From Pomphorhynchus laevis (Eukaryota > Acanthocephala > Palaeacanthocephala > Echinorhynchida > Pomphorhynchidae): DNA of 64,000 bases. The stretch's first letter is position 1. Each line of letters starts with the position of its first letter. The stretch lies in assembly GCA_012934845.2 (NCBI GenBank), contig WNNJ02000274.1:1-64000 (forward strand). Reading direction: 5' to 3'. The notes beneath the pieces were generated by a model. The model had not been told where the DNA came from. It worked only from the letters and a program-made list of their open reading frames with translations, and did no database searches. Shown here in pieces: positions 18,441-29,464 of the stretch. A program made the position numbers and the translations under genes.

Positions 18441-21330
18441 TATCTCATGCCAGTTGATCGGCATCTTACACGAGAGAATGACGTCCCCAGTCAGGTCGTG
18501 ACAACAAATTATGAATCATCCGGATATATTTGGGAGGAGCTCGTCTCGAAAAAAGGACAATGCAGCGTGTGTTGTCGATTTTTCTGCTTAATATCCACCG
18601 GACAAATACGCAGGCATGGCTCATCTCTCGGCTGCCCTGGTTTTGGTCAAACGCATACTTCCAAAATAATTCAGCATCACTTGATGCTCAGACTAACAAC
18701 ACACTTTCAGGAGAACAATAGGACACCTCGTTTATTGAAACGCTACTAGTTCAGTTGGTGTGACGGATTTTTAGATCTGCCTGACCCCAGGTAGCTACAA
18801 CTCTTTCGAGCATAGTGGTTGATATTGCGAAAGACGAACAGAAAGAATATGCTTGGATCAATCGGTTGATTTTCGCTAAAAAGGTTATTAGCATACCTGT
18901 AATCACTGAGAAAAAAGGCAATCGCAGTTTGCCTCAAAAGATCAAATAGGTCGGTCTTAAATTCGTTGATATGACATCCTGGTCAGTTGTTGATGTTGTG
19001 GCTCCAAAGTGCGACATACTTGTCAACCGAACTAAAATAGACGGTCGCGAGGCTAATAGAAATGTTTGTCGCAGAGTTTCGAAAAACTCCAAGACGGCGA
19101 TGTTCAGTGTGCAATCAGATTAATGAGCATCAACGACGGAATAGTGCAATTTGACTATCGAGTTCTGTCGAAACTATGGTCCAAACACCCTCCACCCTTT
19201 GGCGGGACACATACACAAGTTCAAATTCACAGTATAACAACCTTTGCCTTTCCTGTTTTCTCTACGGACATCGTGTTGTAAGCTCTTCGATCATTTCCCA
19301 ATGCATCCTCAAGTGGATTGTATAGTCTCTGTCTACTACATCTAAAAGATCCGACTGGTCCATCGTGCGGCCTTTCTGGTTATCACCTAGTTAAATCCTT
19401 TACCGAATTCATCACCGTCGTCCTAAAAGGTTGTGTGCCGGAATCTATAAGAAAATTTTTCTGCGGCGCTAAGTTGATTGCATTACAGAAACCTACTGGC
19501 GGTATTCGCCCGATTGCTGTGTGTTGTAAGTTGCGTCGCTTGGCAGCACAGATTGTCGCACATTGGGCATCAAGCGATATACTAAGTGCGTTCGTGCGTC
19601 GACAATTCGGCTTTCGAATACTTCGAGGAGTTGAAGCTGTCACTCACGCGTCAAATACTTAATCGCGAATGCCTTATTTTCTGTAGTTTCGCTTGTCAAG
19701 TTAGACTTTCATAACGCTGTCAACCGTAATCACATGATTGAAATGCTTCGCAGGAAGGGACCAGCTTACCTGCCATTCGTCAACCTGTGCAAAGGTGGTG
19801 AAAGTCAACTTAGCTATTACATCAATAATTACGTCAGCCAAAGATGTTCAACAAGACCCCTCTCGGTTCCCTGCTTTTCTCGCTTGCCGTAAACGAAGTT
19901 GCCAAACTCTTCTCGGTGGTAGCTTACATAATCGATCAGGGGACGAGAATTGGACTTACATTAAATCCTCAAATGTCGGATTAATAACCCGTGATCCTAA
20001 GGATCAAATTTGATTGTTATACCGAATTCATTCTGACTGATCCCGACGACGCTGTCATCTTTGGCACTCCGGTATATAGCGATTTGGCGGTCAATAAAAC
20101 CGTGAATTAATGAGTATCGCTTTTCTAGAACACTGTCAAACGAATTGTCGATCTATCTAAACAGGATGCGCTGTTTTTGTTGCGATGTAGCTTCAGCATA
20201 CAAACTATTTCTCATTTGCTGCGCTATGCTTCTTGCTCTTACTGTTCGTCATTAAAGCATTACGACGAAGTTCTAAAGTCTGCTGTTGTCAACATTTTGA
20301 ATTTATATCTGAATGACAAGGCATGGCGTTAATCAACTCTGTCGATTGATTTGGGTGGCTTATGTCGCTATCGCGGTAAATTTATATCACTGCCGGCATA
20401 TTTGTCCTCAATCGCAGGCACGTCGATTTTCGTAAAGTCGTTGGTGGGATCAAACCTTGAGGCAACCAGCGGAGTCGACTGCTCTAATTTCCAAAATGGC
20501 GTGCTAAGACAGGCGGATGTGTGCGAGGAAGATCTGTTAACGGAAAACATAGCAAAAACGTTGGTATAGTCCCATGTACATGATCGCTAGTGGTTCATTC
20601 TTGTTGGAAGCCGATTCTAGTAAATTTCTAGCTAGACTGCTCAGAGCGGTAGGCAAGGACTCTGGAGCTTTTCTGACGGCACTTCTAATTTCGGCGGTTG
20701 TCACCAGACTGGACGGCGTATCCTTCACAATCGCTGTGGCCCTACGACTCGGCATCAAATTTAGCCCGGAGTTCACATGTGGATGCGAAAATACCTCGAC
20801 CCATCGGGCTTGCACGGTATGGACTGTCTAAACAGCAAATCCCTGCACACTCGACACTCCGAGTTGAACCACATATTTCAAATAGCTTTGTCTTCAGCTG
20901 GGATATCTTCTCGATTAGAGCAGGTTATAAGGAACTTAGGTTCCTTGAAAAAAAAACGGTAAAATACTAATTTGGGACGTTACCTGCATTAACCCTCTAG
21001 CACGAGTTACGAGTATAAAGCAGTCATTGTGACCGGTGAAGCCGCTTTTGCAGAATGCAAGAAGAAGGAAAATTACAACGAGATCGATAATAGGATCTAA
21101 ACATTCGTTTCAGTAGCTGTTGAGTCCTTGGGTGTCTTGTGCAAGGAAACCTTGTATTTTATCGAAGAGATCAGAAAGTTGATGTCCGGACTACAGGTGA
21201 AATTCGATCAACGGATTTCCTCAGGCAGCGATTAAGCGTAGCGGTTCAGCGAGACAATGCCGCTTGTATACTTGAGTGCCTAAGCGGATCAATCGGTTAT
21301 TGATTTTTTTGAAAGATGAAAATGCCTCAG
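18440..21330 (+). mobile_element. Decayed RLE-type LINE (+ strand)
   Basis: A plus-strand relic related to RLE-1. N-terminal zinc-finger-like CSVCCRFFCLISTGQIRRHG (18555-18615), RT block GAKLIALQKPTGGIRPIAV and RRQFGFRILRGVEAVTHA (19460-19655), motif A-like VKLDFHNAVNRNHM (19700), a thumb LGGLCRYRGKFISLPAYLSS (20350-20410), knuckle remnant CGCENTSTHRACTV (20780-20825), nuclease ILIWDVTCI (20965-20990), and a VESLGVLCKETLY tail. Many stops and frameshifts are spread along its length, so it is much older than RLE-1. Confidence 0.65.
19318..19662 (+). pseudogene. RT fragment of the decayed LINE
   Basis: Longest recognisable open piece: LKDPTGPSCGLSGYHL, CGAKLIALQKPTGGIRPIAV, then QFGFRILRGVEAVTHASNT, which is the region just before RT motif A. 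It stops there; motif A continues in another frame. No independent gene. Confidence 0.6.
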
Positions 21331-21660
21331 TGTTGAAGGCTACAATCATAGTGTGTTTTAATAAATAATTAGTAGATAATAATAAATAATAGATATTTTC
21401 ATAAATAATTAAAAGATTTTATATAATTTATATCAAGTAAAAATTTAAAGTTGAAATTTATTATAAAAATAATTTTTTTTCAGAAAAATAACAATACTAA
21501 ATAAATAAATCGAAATTTAATAGATAATAAATAATTATAAATAAATATTATAAGAATTTATATAACTTATATCAAGTTAAATCTGAACGAGATACGCTTT
21601 GGTACATATTTCATATTAAATCGAAAAGTCTTTCCCAGCAAAAAGAAATTAAACATTTCT

Positions 21661-21713
21661 TCAATATTTCGATCCCTAACCGGGAATATTTTCAAAAAGA
21701 ATAATTGTAATTT
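21661..21713 (+). repeat. Left arm of inverted repeat around the PHD-RLE LINE
   Basis: tcaatatttcgatcccta through ataattgtaattt is repeated in inverse at 23836-23887 with a handful of mismatches. The two arms bracket 2.1 kb holding a LINE fragment with PHD and RLE domains. Confidence 0.75.
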
Positions 21714-21869
21714 GCGAATGGATGCTTTATGAATATATTACAATGAATATAGTCTAAAAAAATATTTACAGCTTACACACACATTTTAGACAATGTAAAG
21801 TTATTGTTTTGGACAATCTAAAGTAAATACAAGACAGACCGCGCAAGTTTATTCACAGACCGCGCAAGT

Positions 21870-22223
21870 TTGGAAACATCCGCGTCAGCTATGGAATTAT
21901 CGCACGACTGCAGCACACTAAAGGCGAATGGCTGTAGCCATTTGCAAGAAAATGCGAACGTAGCGGATACGAGCAGATGCCCAATATGCATGAAGATAAA
22001 TCGGCGTAAGGTCCTGATAGAATGTGATACATGTTCTACGTGGCACCACTTATCTTGTGTTGGCCTGACCAAGAAGCAAGTTGCAATAATTCCCAAGTGG
22101 GTTTGCCGCGCATTCAAAATGAACAGTGCGTTGAGCCTGAGCATACAATTGGAGATTCAACACCGGATACTCTTGCTACCGATTGTCTACATCAGGGATG
22201 AAGAAGACAATCAGGCACTGTAG
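21870..22223 (+). CDS. PHD finger N-terminal ORF of RLE-3
   Basis: 117-residue frame with CPICMKINRRKVLIECDTC then STWHHLSCVGLTKKQVA and KWVC (residues ~41-85). The spacing C-x2-C, C-x2-C, H-x2-C and the W before the last C are the PHD signature. The fourth pair of ligands is incomplete, since KWVC is followed by RAF. PHD fingers in LINE proteins are known from CR1-like and some RLE elements. Host PHD proteins remain an alternative, but the RLE sequence follows directly. Confidence 0.6.
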   Translation: METSASAMELSHDCSTLKANGCSHLQENANVADTSRCPICMKINRRKVLIECDTCSTWHHLSCVGLTKKQVAIIPKWVCRAFKMNSALSLSIQLEIQHRILLLPIVYIRDEEDNQAL

Positions 22224-23644
22224 TTCGTTTGCCTACACGAATACGCGGAATGGCAGCACAAATAATGTCAGATTTAATAAAGGACGACACTTTCTTTGAA
22301 TACAGAGGAGGCACGGGTACGTCTACACGTTTTACAAAAGTTTTGAGGATTCGACCATTTCCGCTATTAGCGAGATGACGTCTGTCCAGCTAAACCCTCA
22401 GATACGAACCCAAATTACGCTTCCTTTAAGGTTGGGTGGCTTCGGGATCCGCGAAACTGTGAAGCATGCACCTTGTGCGTACATTGCCAGTGTACAAAGG
22501 GTATGTGCCGAATGGGGACTTTCTGTCAATACTTTCCCAGGACTCTCTGACTTTATCGAGAGATTATCTTCACTACATGAATCACCACCAATAATGCAAT
22601 CTGACAGTCAACACAAGTTATTAATGCTCCTCGATAATAAAGTTCACGTGCAAATGCTTACGGACGTTCACCACTTCAACAGAGCTCGGTTGCTGGCTGT
22701 GTCACGCCCTCACGCCAGTTTCTGGTTACGAGTGGTCCCAAATAAAGCGCTCGGAATGGACATTCCCCCTTCGCAGTTTTGCGCCTTAACTCGATTTTGG
22801 CTTGGTGCGCCTCTATTTTCACCTGGAGATCGGTGTGGGCGATGCTTTCTCCCCGCTGATTCAGTCGGCCTACATGCGCTGACCTGCCAATATGGGGGTT
22901 ACCCGGGACTGCGACACAACGGAATTCGCGATGTGGTCTTTCATGCCGCTCAATCTGCAGGAATGCATGTCGCTTTGGAGGTAAGGAACCTTATACCAGA
23001 CCTTCGTGAACGACCTGCAGACGTTTTGATTCATGGGGACCCTCCTCGTGCAGTTGATTTCGCTGTAACACATCCACAACAATCAGCGTACATAGCAAAC
23101 GCATCGATAACGCCAGGCTATGCAGCGACAATGTATGCAGTCAATGTCAAGGAGAGGAAGTATAGAGCACGTATGGAGTCCGCTGGTTATCAATTTATAC
23201 CGGCAGTAGTAGAGACGTATGGGGGCTGGAACGACCAAGGCGAACGTCTCATGCGATCGATAGCAAGACAGATATCCGCCACAACTGGGATCGAATATCA
23301 TAAAACGGTAGATCACCTATTCCAAAGAGCATCGTTGGCCCTCATGCGCGGAAATGCTCGGGCAATCTTAGCGTCGTTGAATGGACGCAACCACCCACTA
23401 TCTGATGCCCCACAGACGATAATGGAAACCAAAGCGTCGTATGTTCAATACTGAACCATACAATGATATCGCTGGTATATTAACTCGACTATCATCAGTC
23501 GAAAGCGAATCATGTGGGGTTCCGTTGCAAGCATTGGACGCGCCAACCGAATCAGCTGCAAATACGGCAAAGGAGACAAGCCAGGTAGACGCCGGCGGGG
23601 AGGATGTGGCGAGCTTGGACACAAGCCGCTCGTGGCGGAACTGA
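21880..23644 (+). mobile_element. LINE derivative with PHD finger and RLE nuclease but no reverse transcriptase (RLE-3)
   Basis: The 5' part codes a PHD-type zinc finger and a short linker. The sequence then jumps, near 22330, straight to the region after RT: FEDSTISAISEMTSVQL then QITLPLRLGGFGIRE. It continues through the knuckle, nuclease and C-terminal extension. The equivalent minus-strand element at 48570-51159 has RT motifs B and C upstream of the same block, so this copy has lost the whole RT by internal deletion. It would depend on another element's RT to move. Confidence 0.7.
22375..23454 (+). CDS. RLE-3 thumb, knuckle and restriction-like endonuclease
   Basis: The 359-residue frame runs LRLGGFGIRE (post-RT block), CGRCFLPADSVGLHALTC (knuckle, ~162-179), GGYPGLRHNGIRDVV, the nuclease core ERPADVLIHGDPPRAVDFAV (~218-237, PD-(D/E)xK-like), KERKYRARMESAGYQFIP and VETYGGW, ending in RASLALMRGNARAIL. 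It is collinear with residues ~150-470 of the ORF at 49034-50899. A +1 frame change near 23425 leads to a C-terminal extension ending at 23644. Confidence 0.75.
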   Translation: MTSVQLNPQIRTQITLPLRLGGFGIRETVKHAPCAYIASVQRVCAEWGLSVNTFPGLSDFIERLSSLHESPPIMQSDSQHKLLMLLDNKVHVQMLTDVHHFNRARLLAVSRPHASFWLRVVPNKALGMDIPPSQFCALTRFWLGAPLFSPGDRCGRCFLPADSVGLHALTCQYGGYPGLRHNGIRDVVFHAAQSAGMHVALEVRNLIPDLRERPADVLIHGDPPRAVDFAVTHPQQSAYIANASITPGYAATMYAVNVKERKYRARMESAGYQFIPAVVETYGGWNDQGERLMRSIARQISATTGIEYHKTVDHLFQRASLALMRGNARAILASLNGRNHPLSDAPQTIMETKASYVQY

Positions 23645-23723
23645 AGAGTTTGTAAAGAACTCACACTAAATAATTTATATTATATCTTGTTGACAATTTA
23701 ACTTATTACTTTGTGTGACGATT

Positions 23724-23853
23724 ATATTAAAAAAAAATAATTGTAATTTACTTGAACACTTTTAGCTTTTGTAAAAGTTTTTTATAACAAAAAAAGTTTA
23801 AACTTACAACAAGAAAAGTTATAAGTGTTTAAGTTAATTACAATTATTTTTCT
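23724..23853. repeat. Foldback (aattgtaattnacttgaacac family)
   Basis: aataattgtaatttacttga and its inverted partner taagttaattacaattattt flank a loop containing gcttttgtaaaag. The same core sequence forms the arms of the palindrome at 30319-30499, so these are related foldback elements. It overlaps the right inverted-repeat arm of the PHD-RLE element. Confidence 0.65.
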
Positions 23854-24290
23854 TGAAAATGTTCCCGGCTAGGGATCGAACTATTGAAAAATAGTTCGAT
23901 TTTGAAAGATTTCCTCTCTGTTTTTCGCTGTCAGACGAAAGGACATCGCGTGTGATGCTGTATATATTGCATCGACACGGAAGACAAGTAGCTACGTAGG
24001 TAATAGCTGTGATGTCAGACGAGGAAGAAACAAGCAAAAAGGAGATAAAGGACAGTTTATCAGCCAGGATAGACGTAGTGGGTATCCATTCAATTTGAGT
24101 ACCATGCATGGTCTGTAGAAAAAGGTTACCCGTAGGTACTGTTTGCGCTCTCTTTTTGAGTACTGAATGATAAACACCTTTGTTGTCGGTATATATCTTA
24201 GCGTCTGAGTATAGCTTGGGCCACACCAGGCAGCTAATAATTCAGCCTCAAAGATTGGAAGTTCATATGGCAATGCATATGTGTGCAACT
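23834..24290 (-). mobile_element. RNase H-like retroelement relic
   Basis: Two overlapping minus-strand frames carry ELPIFEAELLAA, then KIYTDNKGVYHSVLKKR and IEWIPTTSILADKLS, a pattern seen in RNase H-like domains of retroelements (E, TDN, D near the end). It is a fossil fragment with no RT or other partner beside it; the parent family is not resolved and could be LTR-related or another class. A shorter relative lies at 39260-39405. Confidence 0.45.
23836..23887 (-). repeat. Right arm of inverted repeat around the PHD-RLE LINE
   Basis: Inverse partner of 21661-21713, with the shared gatccctagccgggaa-like block and the ataattgtaatt block. Close identity over about 50 bp. No target duplication could be defined. 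Confidence 0.75.
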
Positions 24291-24339
24291 TATGATATTA
24301 AAACTTATGATATTTTCTTCTTCGTTCTTGTAATAATTA

Positions 24340-24930
24340 TATCAAGTTTAAATTTAAAATTGAAATTCAAAATAAAAGTTATTTTTATGAATTGACTAAT
24401 AAATAACAGACGTTGTATCAGAATAAGAATTAGAGGTCATCAGGATGAACTGAAATGTTATCAGGTTTCGACACATATTCCTCGACCCAACATGGTAGCG
24501 GGTTATATTTTTACTATCAGAACATTCATATTTTTTCAAATTACATAATGATTACTTACCTCCATGGGGATATTTATGTGAGCAAATTCGATTAGTTTGG
24601 CCTCATCTGCAAATCCATTTGGAAATTGATGAATTAAAAGTGAAAATTATAATTTAACGTGAATTAAATTATAATTAATAAATGTAATTGTAAATTTATT
24701 AATTGTAAATACTTATTTATTTAATTGTAAATAAATTTAATTTATTTGTGCGAACAGATTATATAATAATTAATAATAATTAATTATTATCTCATTATAT
24801 CTCCTCGACTAAATATACCAGTAGGGCCAAATACCTGCTAATGACGTATTTTCACTGATGAAATTTCACTTATTCTAATACAAAGTATATTATTGATTAT
24901 CCATCCATAAAATTTGGATGTATTATCCAA
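24340..24930 (-). mobile_element. PLE-B terminal fragments (two, -)
   Basis: The terminal module at 24428-24503 (minus) shows GTCGAGGAA, GTCGAAACC and CTGATGACC and is followed, after about 300 bp of AT-rich DNA, by a partial second PLE-B end at 24795-24930 (gccaaatac..., aagtatattattgattatcc). The coding region is absent. The interval 24530-24790 contains only AT-rich low-complexity sequence. Confidence 0.6.
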
Positions 24931-25200
24931 ATTTTATTAAACTCAATTTTTTTAAACTCAAATATTTGAGTTTAATATTAATTTCACATATAACTCTATT
25001 ACTTGAAATACTATTAAGGGTTTTCAGATCTAAATAAAAACCACAATTATTTATGTTATGACTGAACATAATGGTTTAAAAGACCGATAATTAATTAATA
25101 AACGAAAGACGAAACACATTTATTATATTATAAATCTCTATACTTAATAATTATCTGTAATAAACGTACAATTCCATAAGTTCTATATTTTTGAATTTAG

Positions 25201-25419
25201 GTCTTACTGGGTATAATGCGGATAGTGAACATTTCAATCGCAAACTTAATCTGATTCGATATGCCCTTGAAAGCGCTGACGAAATTGCAAAGTTAAATAC
25301 TAATACGAAAATAAAAGGAACTTTTGAAACTGTAAAACGAGATAGCTTGCTGGAACTTAGTTCAGCTTCTATCAAGAAAGACAAACGAATTTCAAGTATT
25401 GGAACGTTGGCAGACACAG
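25201..25419 (+). CDS. Host gene exon B
   Basis: 219-nt exon with acceptor ttttgaatttag ending at 25200 and donor gtaaat at 25420. Enters with two bases (gt) that complete the codon left open by exon A (a+gt = Ser) and leaves in phase 1. The frame reads LTGYNADSEHFNRKLNLIRY, ALESADEIAKLNTNTKIKGT and SIKKDKRISSIGTLADT: hydrophilic, charged, no transposon similarity. Exact phase agreement over a 17-kb intron supports its membership in the same gene. Confidence 0.65.
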
Positions 25420-25589
25420 GTAAATGAACTTTATATATTTACTAATTCAGACCACCTAACTGAGTCTACGTATTTGATAATACAAGGAAAGATAAAAATA
25501 AATAATAATAAATTATAACGAATTTTATTTAAGTTATATTTATAAAGAGTAAAAATTAAAAACAATTTACTGTGAAAAATATGATGAAT

Positions 25590-26215
25590 CAGATTTAGGA
25601 TTAGAGATCATCAGAAGTAACTGTTATGCTAACAGGTAACAGTATTCCTCGATCCAACATAGTAGCGGGTATGAAAGATAGGAAATATATGTTTCGATAC
25701 ATTGATAATATATGTGTATTTAACTCTAACTATAATGTAATATAATCCAGAAAGCCTTATTCTTAACAAAAGCAATATTAATGATAAAGAAGGTGTATAT
25801 CTAGATATGAACATTAAATTAACATTAACTAAAACTACTATTAATTTATATCGTAAAGATGACATATTTAAATTTACAAGAAACATATTTTTGCATGAGC
25901 ATTCATGCATACCATGTAATATAAAATATAATACATTAAATAATGAAATTTTAAGAATTGCAACAATATGTAATGATATTGGCTTTCTTCAAAATCATTT
26001 AAATAATTTAATAGATACATATTTTAAACTAGATTACTATAAAAATAACATCAAGCAGAAAATAGAACAATATATAAATCAACATATTAATATTATAAAT
26101 AAATTTAAAATCATTAACGGAAAATTTTTATAGATGGATAATAAACAATATTTGTATAAGATATTTGAATAAGATACCATATAATCAAATTTAATCAGAG
26201 GAAATACATCAGGGT
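25590..26215 (+). mobile_element. PLE-B copy with an uninterrupted RT 3' frame
   Basis: Begins with a minus-oriented terminal module remnant (25595-25675), then a + copy from ...ccagaaagccttattcttaa to the 3' end. Frame 25807-26133 is open over 108 residues: MNIKLTLTKTTINLYRKDD, KFTRNIFLHEHSCIPCNIKY, ATICNDIGFLQNHLNNL and INKFKIINGKFL. It lacks everything up to and including RT motif C. Confidence 0.7.
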
Positions 26216-26400
26216 AAAATTAGGTAAAATTAGGGTAAAATTATTGCAATTATAAATTTTAAATTTTATTACAATATTTTTTTACAACTAACGATCTATT
26301 AGAAACTACCCTAGTTGTGTGATCCGCTAGCCGGATCACTCTTTTTAATGCCGCCACTTACAATGAATGTTTTTTAATTTAACTTGAATGCATCTGTGAG
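26216..26400. other. Short AT-rich interval
   Basis: Contains a duplicated aggtaaaattagggtaaaatta run and a perfect hairpin gtgatccgcta/tagccggatcac-like at about 26318-26340. No coding sequence. Confidence 0.5.
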
Positions 26401-26636
26401 CTGAAATTCTTCTGGTTGTGGCACAATATTATCCTCACAGGTACACTGTACCTATTCTTGATACAGCTGGACGCTACTACTCAGTCTGGGTGGGTCTCAT
26501 TAGCTGCTGACCCAGACCTACATTTCACGTTTCGACCCTTATTATCTGCTTACTCCTTACACTGATGCTGATCGGATTTAAACTCAGGACGTTTGTATCT
26601 TGATTCAACGCTACATCCACTAGGTTGGCTGCTCCA
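26400..26636 (-). mobile_element. tRNA-derived SINE
   Basis: On the minus strand the head begins ggagcagccaacctagtgga, with an A-box-like AGTGGATGTAGCG and a B-box-like GAGTTTAAATCC about 35 bp later, as in tRNA-derived pol III promoters. The body has ggtctgggtcagcagctaat, an imperfect inverted repeat with gacccacccagact. The B box is decayed (TTTAAATCC in place of TTCGAATCC). No other copy is in this window. Confidence 0.55.
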
Positions 26637-26840
26637 GTGGTGTAGATATACATTGTTGTATATTACTTTTGTAATATCTGCATACTCCCGTACATGATAT
26701 GTGATATAAATGTGATATCTACACTACTACACTTTTTTAAAATATTAAAAAACTTGTATAACTTCATGGATTTTATAACATGAATTAAATAACATTTATT
26801 TAAATTTTCAATGTTACAGATTTTGTAAATTTATTAAAAG

Positions 26841-27529
26841 TCATTGTTAAATAAATTTAAATATAGACATAAAATTTTTTCCGGATTAAAGATGAAATGA
26901 ATGATTAGATGCCTACTGTACATTGAATATGTCAAACTTAAAATAAGTGTGTAAATGCAATTTTGTAATGCATCTATATTACAAAATTCATATGCTGAGA
27001 TTTAAAAGAACAAATGGTATGATGGTACAAATATGATGGTACATTTTCTGATTTAAATAATATTGAATATATTGTATTGCAAGTAAATACAATGATTAGA
27101 ATGCATATGTATCTGAATCAAATCTGATTAAAATCAATCGTATGTATACGAATGGTATATACTACATACTAGATGTTGGGTTTTGCTGTGTTGTGCTCGT
27201 ATTAAATTTTGCAAATTGAAAACGAAATTAGCTTACGAATTTTATTAAATTTTTGATAAAGAAGAAAATATAAAATTTCGACATTTTGTATTTCGTTTGT
27301 AATAACAATCAATTACTTATAATTGGAAAAAGAGAATTATCAAATAAACGTTATTAATAAATTATCAAAATTATATATCATATATCTAAATCATATATTT
27401 GAAAATCAATGTCGAATTAATTATAATCTATTCTTGAAATTCTTTCAAGAATAAATGGCATGCACTGGTCGTAAACAAAGATCTACAACCAGTGCTCACT
27501 GGCCGTAGATTAAACATCTACAACCAGTG
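26841..27529 (+). repeat. 0.7-kb direct repeat, left copy (LINE 3' end)
   Basis: 689 bp nearly identical to 28756-29464. Ends in two successive hairpins built from cactggtcgta...tacaaccagtg (27463-27494 and 27497-27529). Because each copy precedes a 5'-truncated piece of LINE RT and one also follows RT sequence, I read it as the 3' untranslated region of a CR1/L2-like LINE in a tandem arrangement. Confidence 0.75.
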
Positions 27530-28755
27530 CTCTATCATCGTCTTCGCTATTACTATGGTTTCTCTTCGTCCACCTTGGCTTGGTTCTCTTCGTATCTCTC
27601 CGATCGATCATTTTCCGTCCATTTTAATTCAATGTGTTCTCATTTATCTTCTTTATCTTGTGGTGTACCTCAAGGTTCAGTACTTGGTCTTAGTCTCTTT
27701 ACGCTTCTTCTTTGAGATTTATCTTTTATAACTAATAAATTCTACTTCAGAGTAATGAGGTATGCTGATGATATACTTCTTTATTCTCAGTCGTCTCATC
27801 ATTCTCAAGCCAACTTTTCATTTCCTCGTCGAATTGTCTTCGTGCTCTATCAGAACATATAATAATATCTTTGTGCATGTCTATCAATCCCTCAAAATCT
27901 AATGTGTTATGGATTTTACCCTTTACTGTTTCTGTTTTTCCTTCTTCTCTGTATCTTCAGACCACAATTATTCCTGCTGTAGATAAACTAGTATTTCTAG
28001 GTATTCACTTCAACAATAGCCTGCATAAATAAATCCCTTTATTCGTGATAAAACTAGGTCGTCAAATATTCTTCTCCGTGATATTCGTCTCGTCAGACAT
28101 TCTCTAGATTTTAGTTCATGTTAATCTCTTATCTCCTTCTATCTTTGTGCATGTCTCTCAATCATCCCAAATCTAATGTGTTATGGATTTTACCCCATAC
28201 TGTTTCTGTTTTTCCTTCTTCTCTGTATCTTCAGACCACAATTATTCCTGCTGTAGATAAACTAGTATTTCTAGGTATTCACTTCAACAATAGCCTGCAT
28301 AAATAAATCCCTTTATTCGTGATAAAACTAGGTCTTCAAATATTCTTCTCCGTGATATTCGTCTCGTCAGACATTCTCTAGATTTTAGTTCATGTAAATC
28401 TCTTATCTCCTTCCTTCTTTTCCCACGTATTGATTACTGTCTTAGCCTTCTCGTCTTCTCTTCAAAGTCATCCCTTAAACCTCTTCAGCGCCTCATTAAC
28501 ACTGCTGTGCGCATCCTTTTTCGTCTTCGTAAATTCGATCATATCTCTTCCTATTTATCAAAACTTGGATGGCTAAGTATTGAACATCGCATTCGTTTTC
28601 GTCTGCTTGATCTAACTTATCGCCTTCTCCATTGTAATTCTCCTTCTATATATCTAACTTCTAACTTTAAGTGAATCTCGCTCTCTTTTTACTCACATAC
28701 GTTCATGTGCTTATCTTCTGCTACACGTACCTCTTCACTCAACCAACTTCGGCCG
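27530..28755 (+). mobile_element. CR1/L2-like LINE, 5' truncated, with internal 274-bp tandem duplication
   Basis: Starts abruptly inside RT: LRYYYGFSSSTLAWFSSYLS, then motif B SCGVPQGSVLGLSLFTLLL, motif C MRYADDILLYSQ, and the C-terminal region DYCLSLLVFSSKSSLKPLQR, INTAVRILFRLRKFDHISSY, LGWLSIEHRIRFRLLDLTYR. A segment starting near 27871 is repeated at 28145 (period 274 bp), duplicating the LVFLGIHFNNSLHK block. Several stops and frame changes. The following direct repeat is its 3' tail. Confidence 0.75.
27872..28418 (+). repeat. 274-bp tandem duplication inside the LINE
   Basis: Two adjacent units (27871-28144 and 28145-28418) differ by only a few substitutions and both carry aaactagtatttctaggtat and cctgcataaataaatccc. 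Both copies share the same in-frame stop, so the stop predates the duplication. Confidence 0.85.
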
Positions 28756-29464
28756 TCATTGTTGAATAAATTTAAATATAGACATAAAATTTTTTCCGGA
28801 TTAAAGATGAAATGAATGATTAGATGCCTACTGTACATTGAATATGTCAAACTTAAAATAAGTGTGTAAATGCAATTTTGTAATGCGTCTATATTACAAA
28901 ATTCATATGCTGAGATTTAAAAGAAGAAATGGTATGATGGTACAAATATGATGGTACATTTTCTGATTTAAATAATATTGAATATATTGTATTGCAAGCA
29001 AATACAATGATTAGAATGCATATGTATCTGAATCAAATCTGATTAAAATCAATCGTATGTATACGAATGGTATATACTACATACTAGATGTTGAGTTTTG
29101 CTGTGTTGTGCTCGTATTAATTTTTGCAAATTGAAAACGAAATTAGCTAACGAATTTTATTAAATTTTTGATAAAGAAGAAAATATAAAATTTCGACATT
29201 TTGTATTTCGTTTGTAATAACAATCAATTACTTATAATTGGAAAAAGAGAATTATCAAATAAACGTTATTAATCAATTATCAAAATTATTAATAAGATAA
29301 TAAAACTAAGAGTGTCATAGTCGATACACATATTTGAAAATCAATGTCGAATTAATTATAATCTATTCTTGAAATTCTTTCAAGAATAAATGGCATGCAC
29401 TGGTCGTAAACAAAGATCTACAACCAGTGCTCACTGGTCGTAGATTAAAGATGTACAACCAGTG
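28756..29464 (+). repeat. 0.7-kb direct repeat, right copy (LINE 3' end)
   Basis: 709 bp, the partner of 26841-27529 with a short insertion near 29305-29330 (agtgtcatagtcgatacaca). It ends in the same pair of hairpins. Immediately followed by another LINE RT piece, as the left copy is. Confidence 0.75.

Noticed and set aside
26841-29464. LTR retrotransposon (0.7-kb direct repeats flanking RT)
   Set aside because: The repeats lack TG...CA ends, no primer-binding site or gag/integrase is seen, and the enclosed RT is of CR1/L2-like LINE type and 5' truncated. A tandem of LINE 3' ends fits better.
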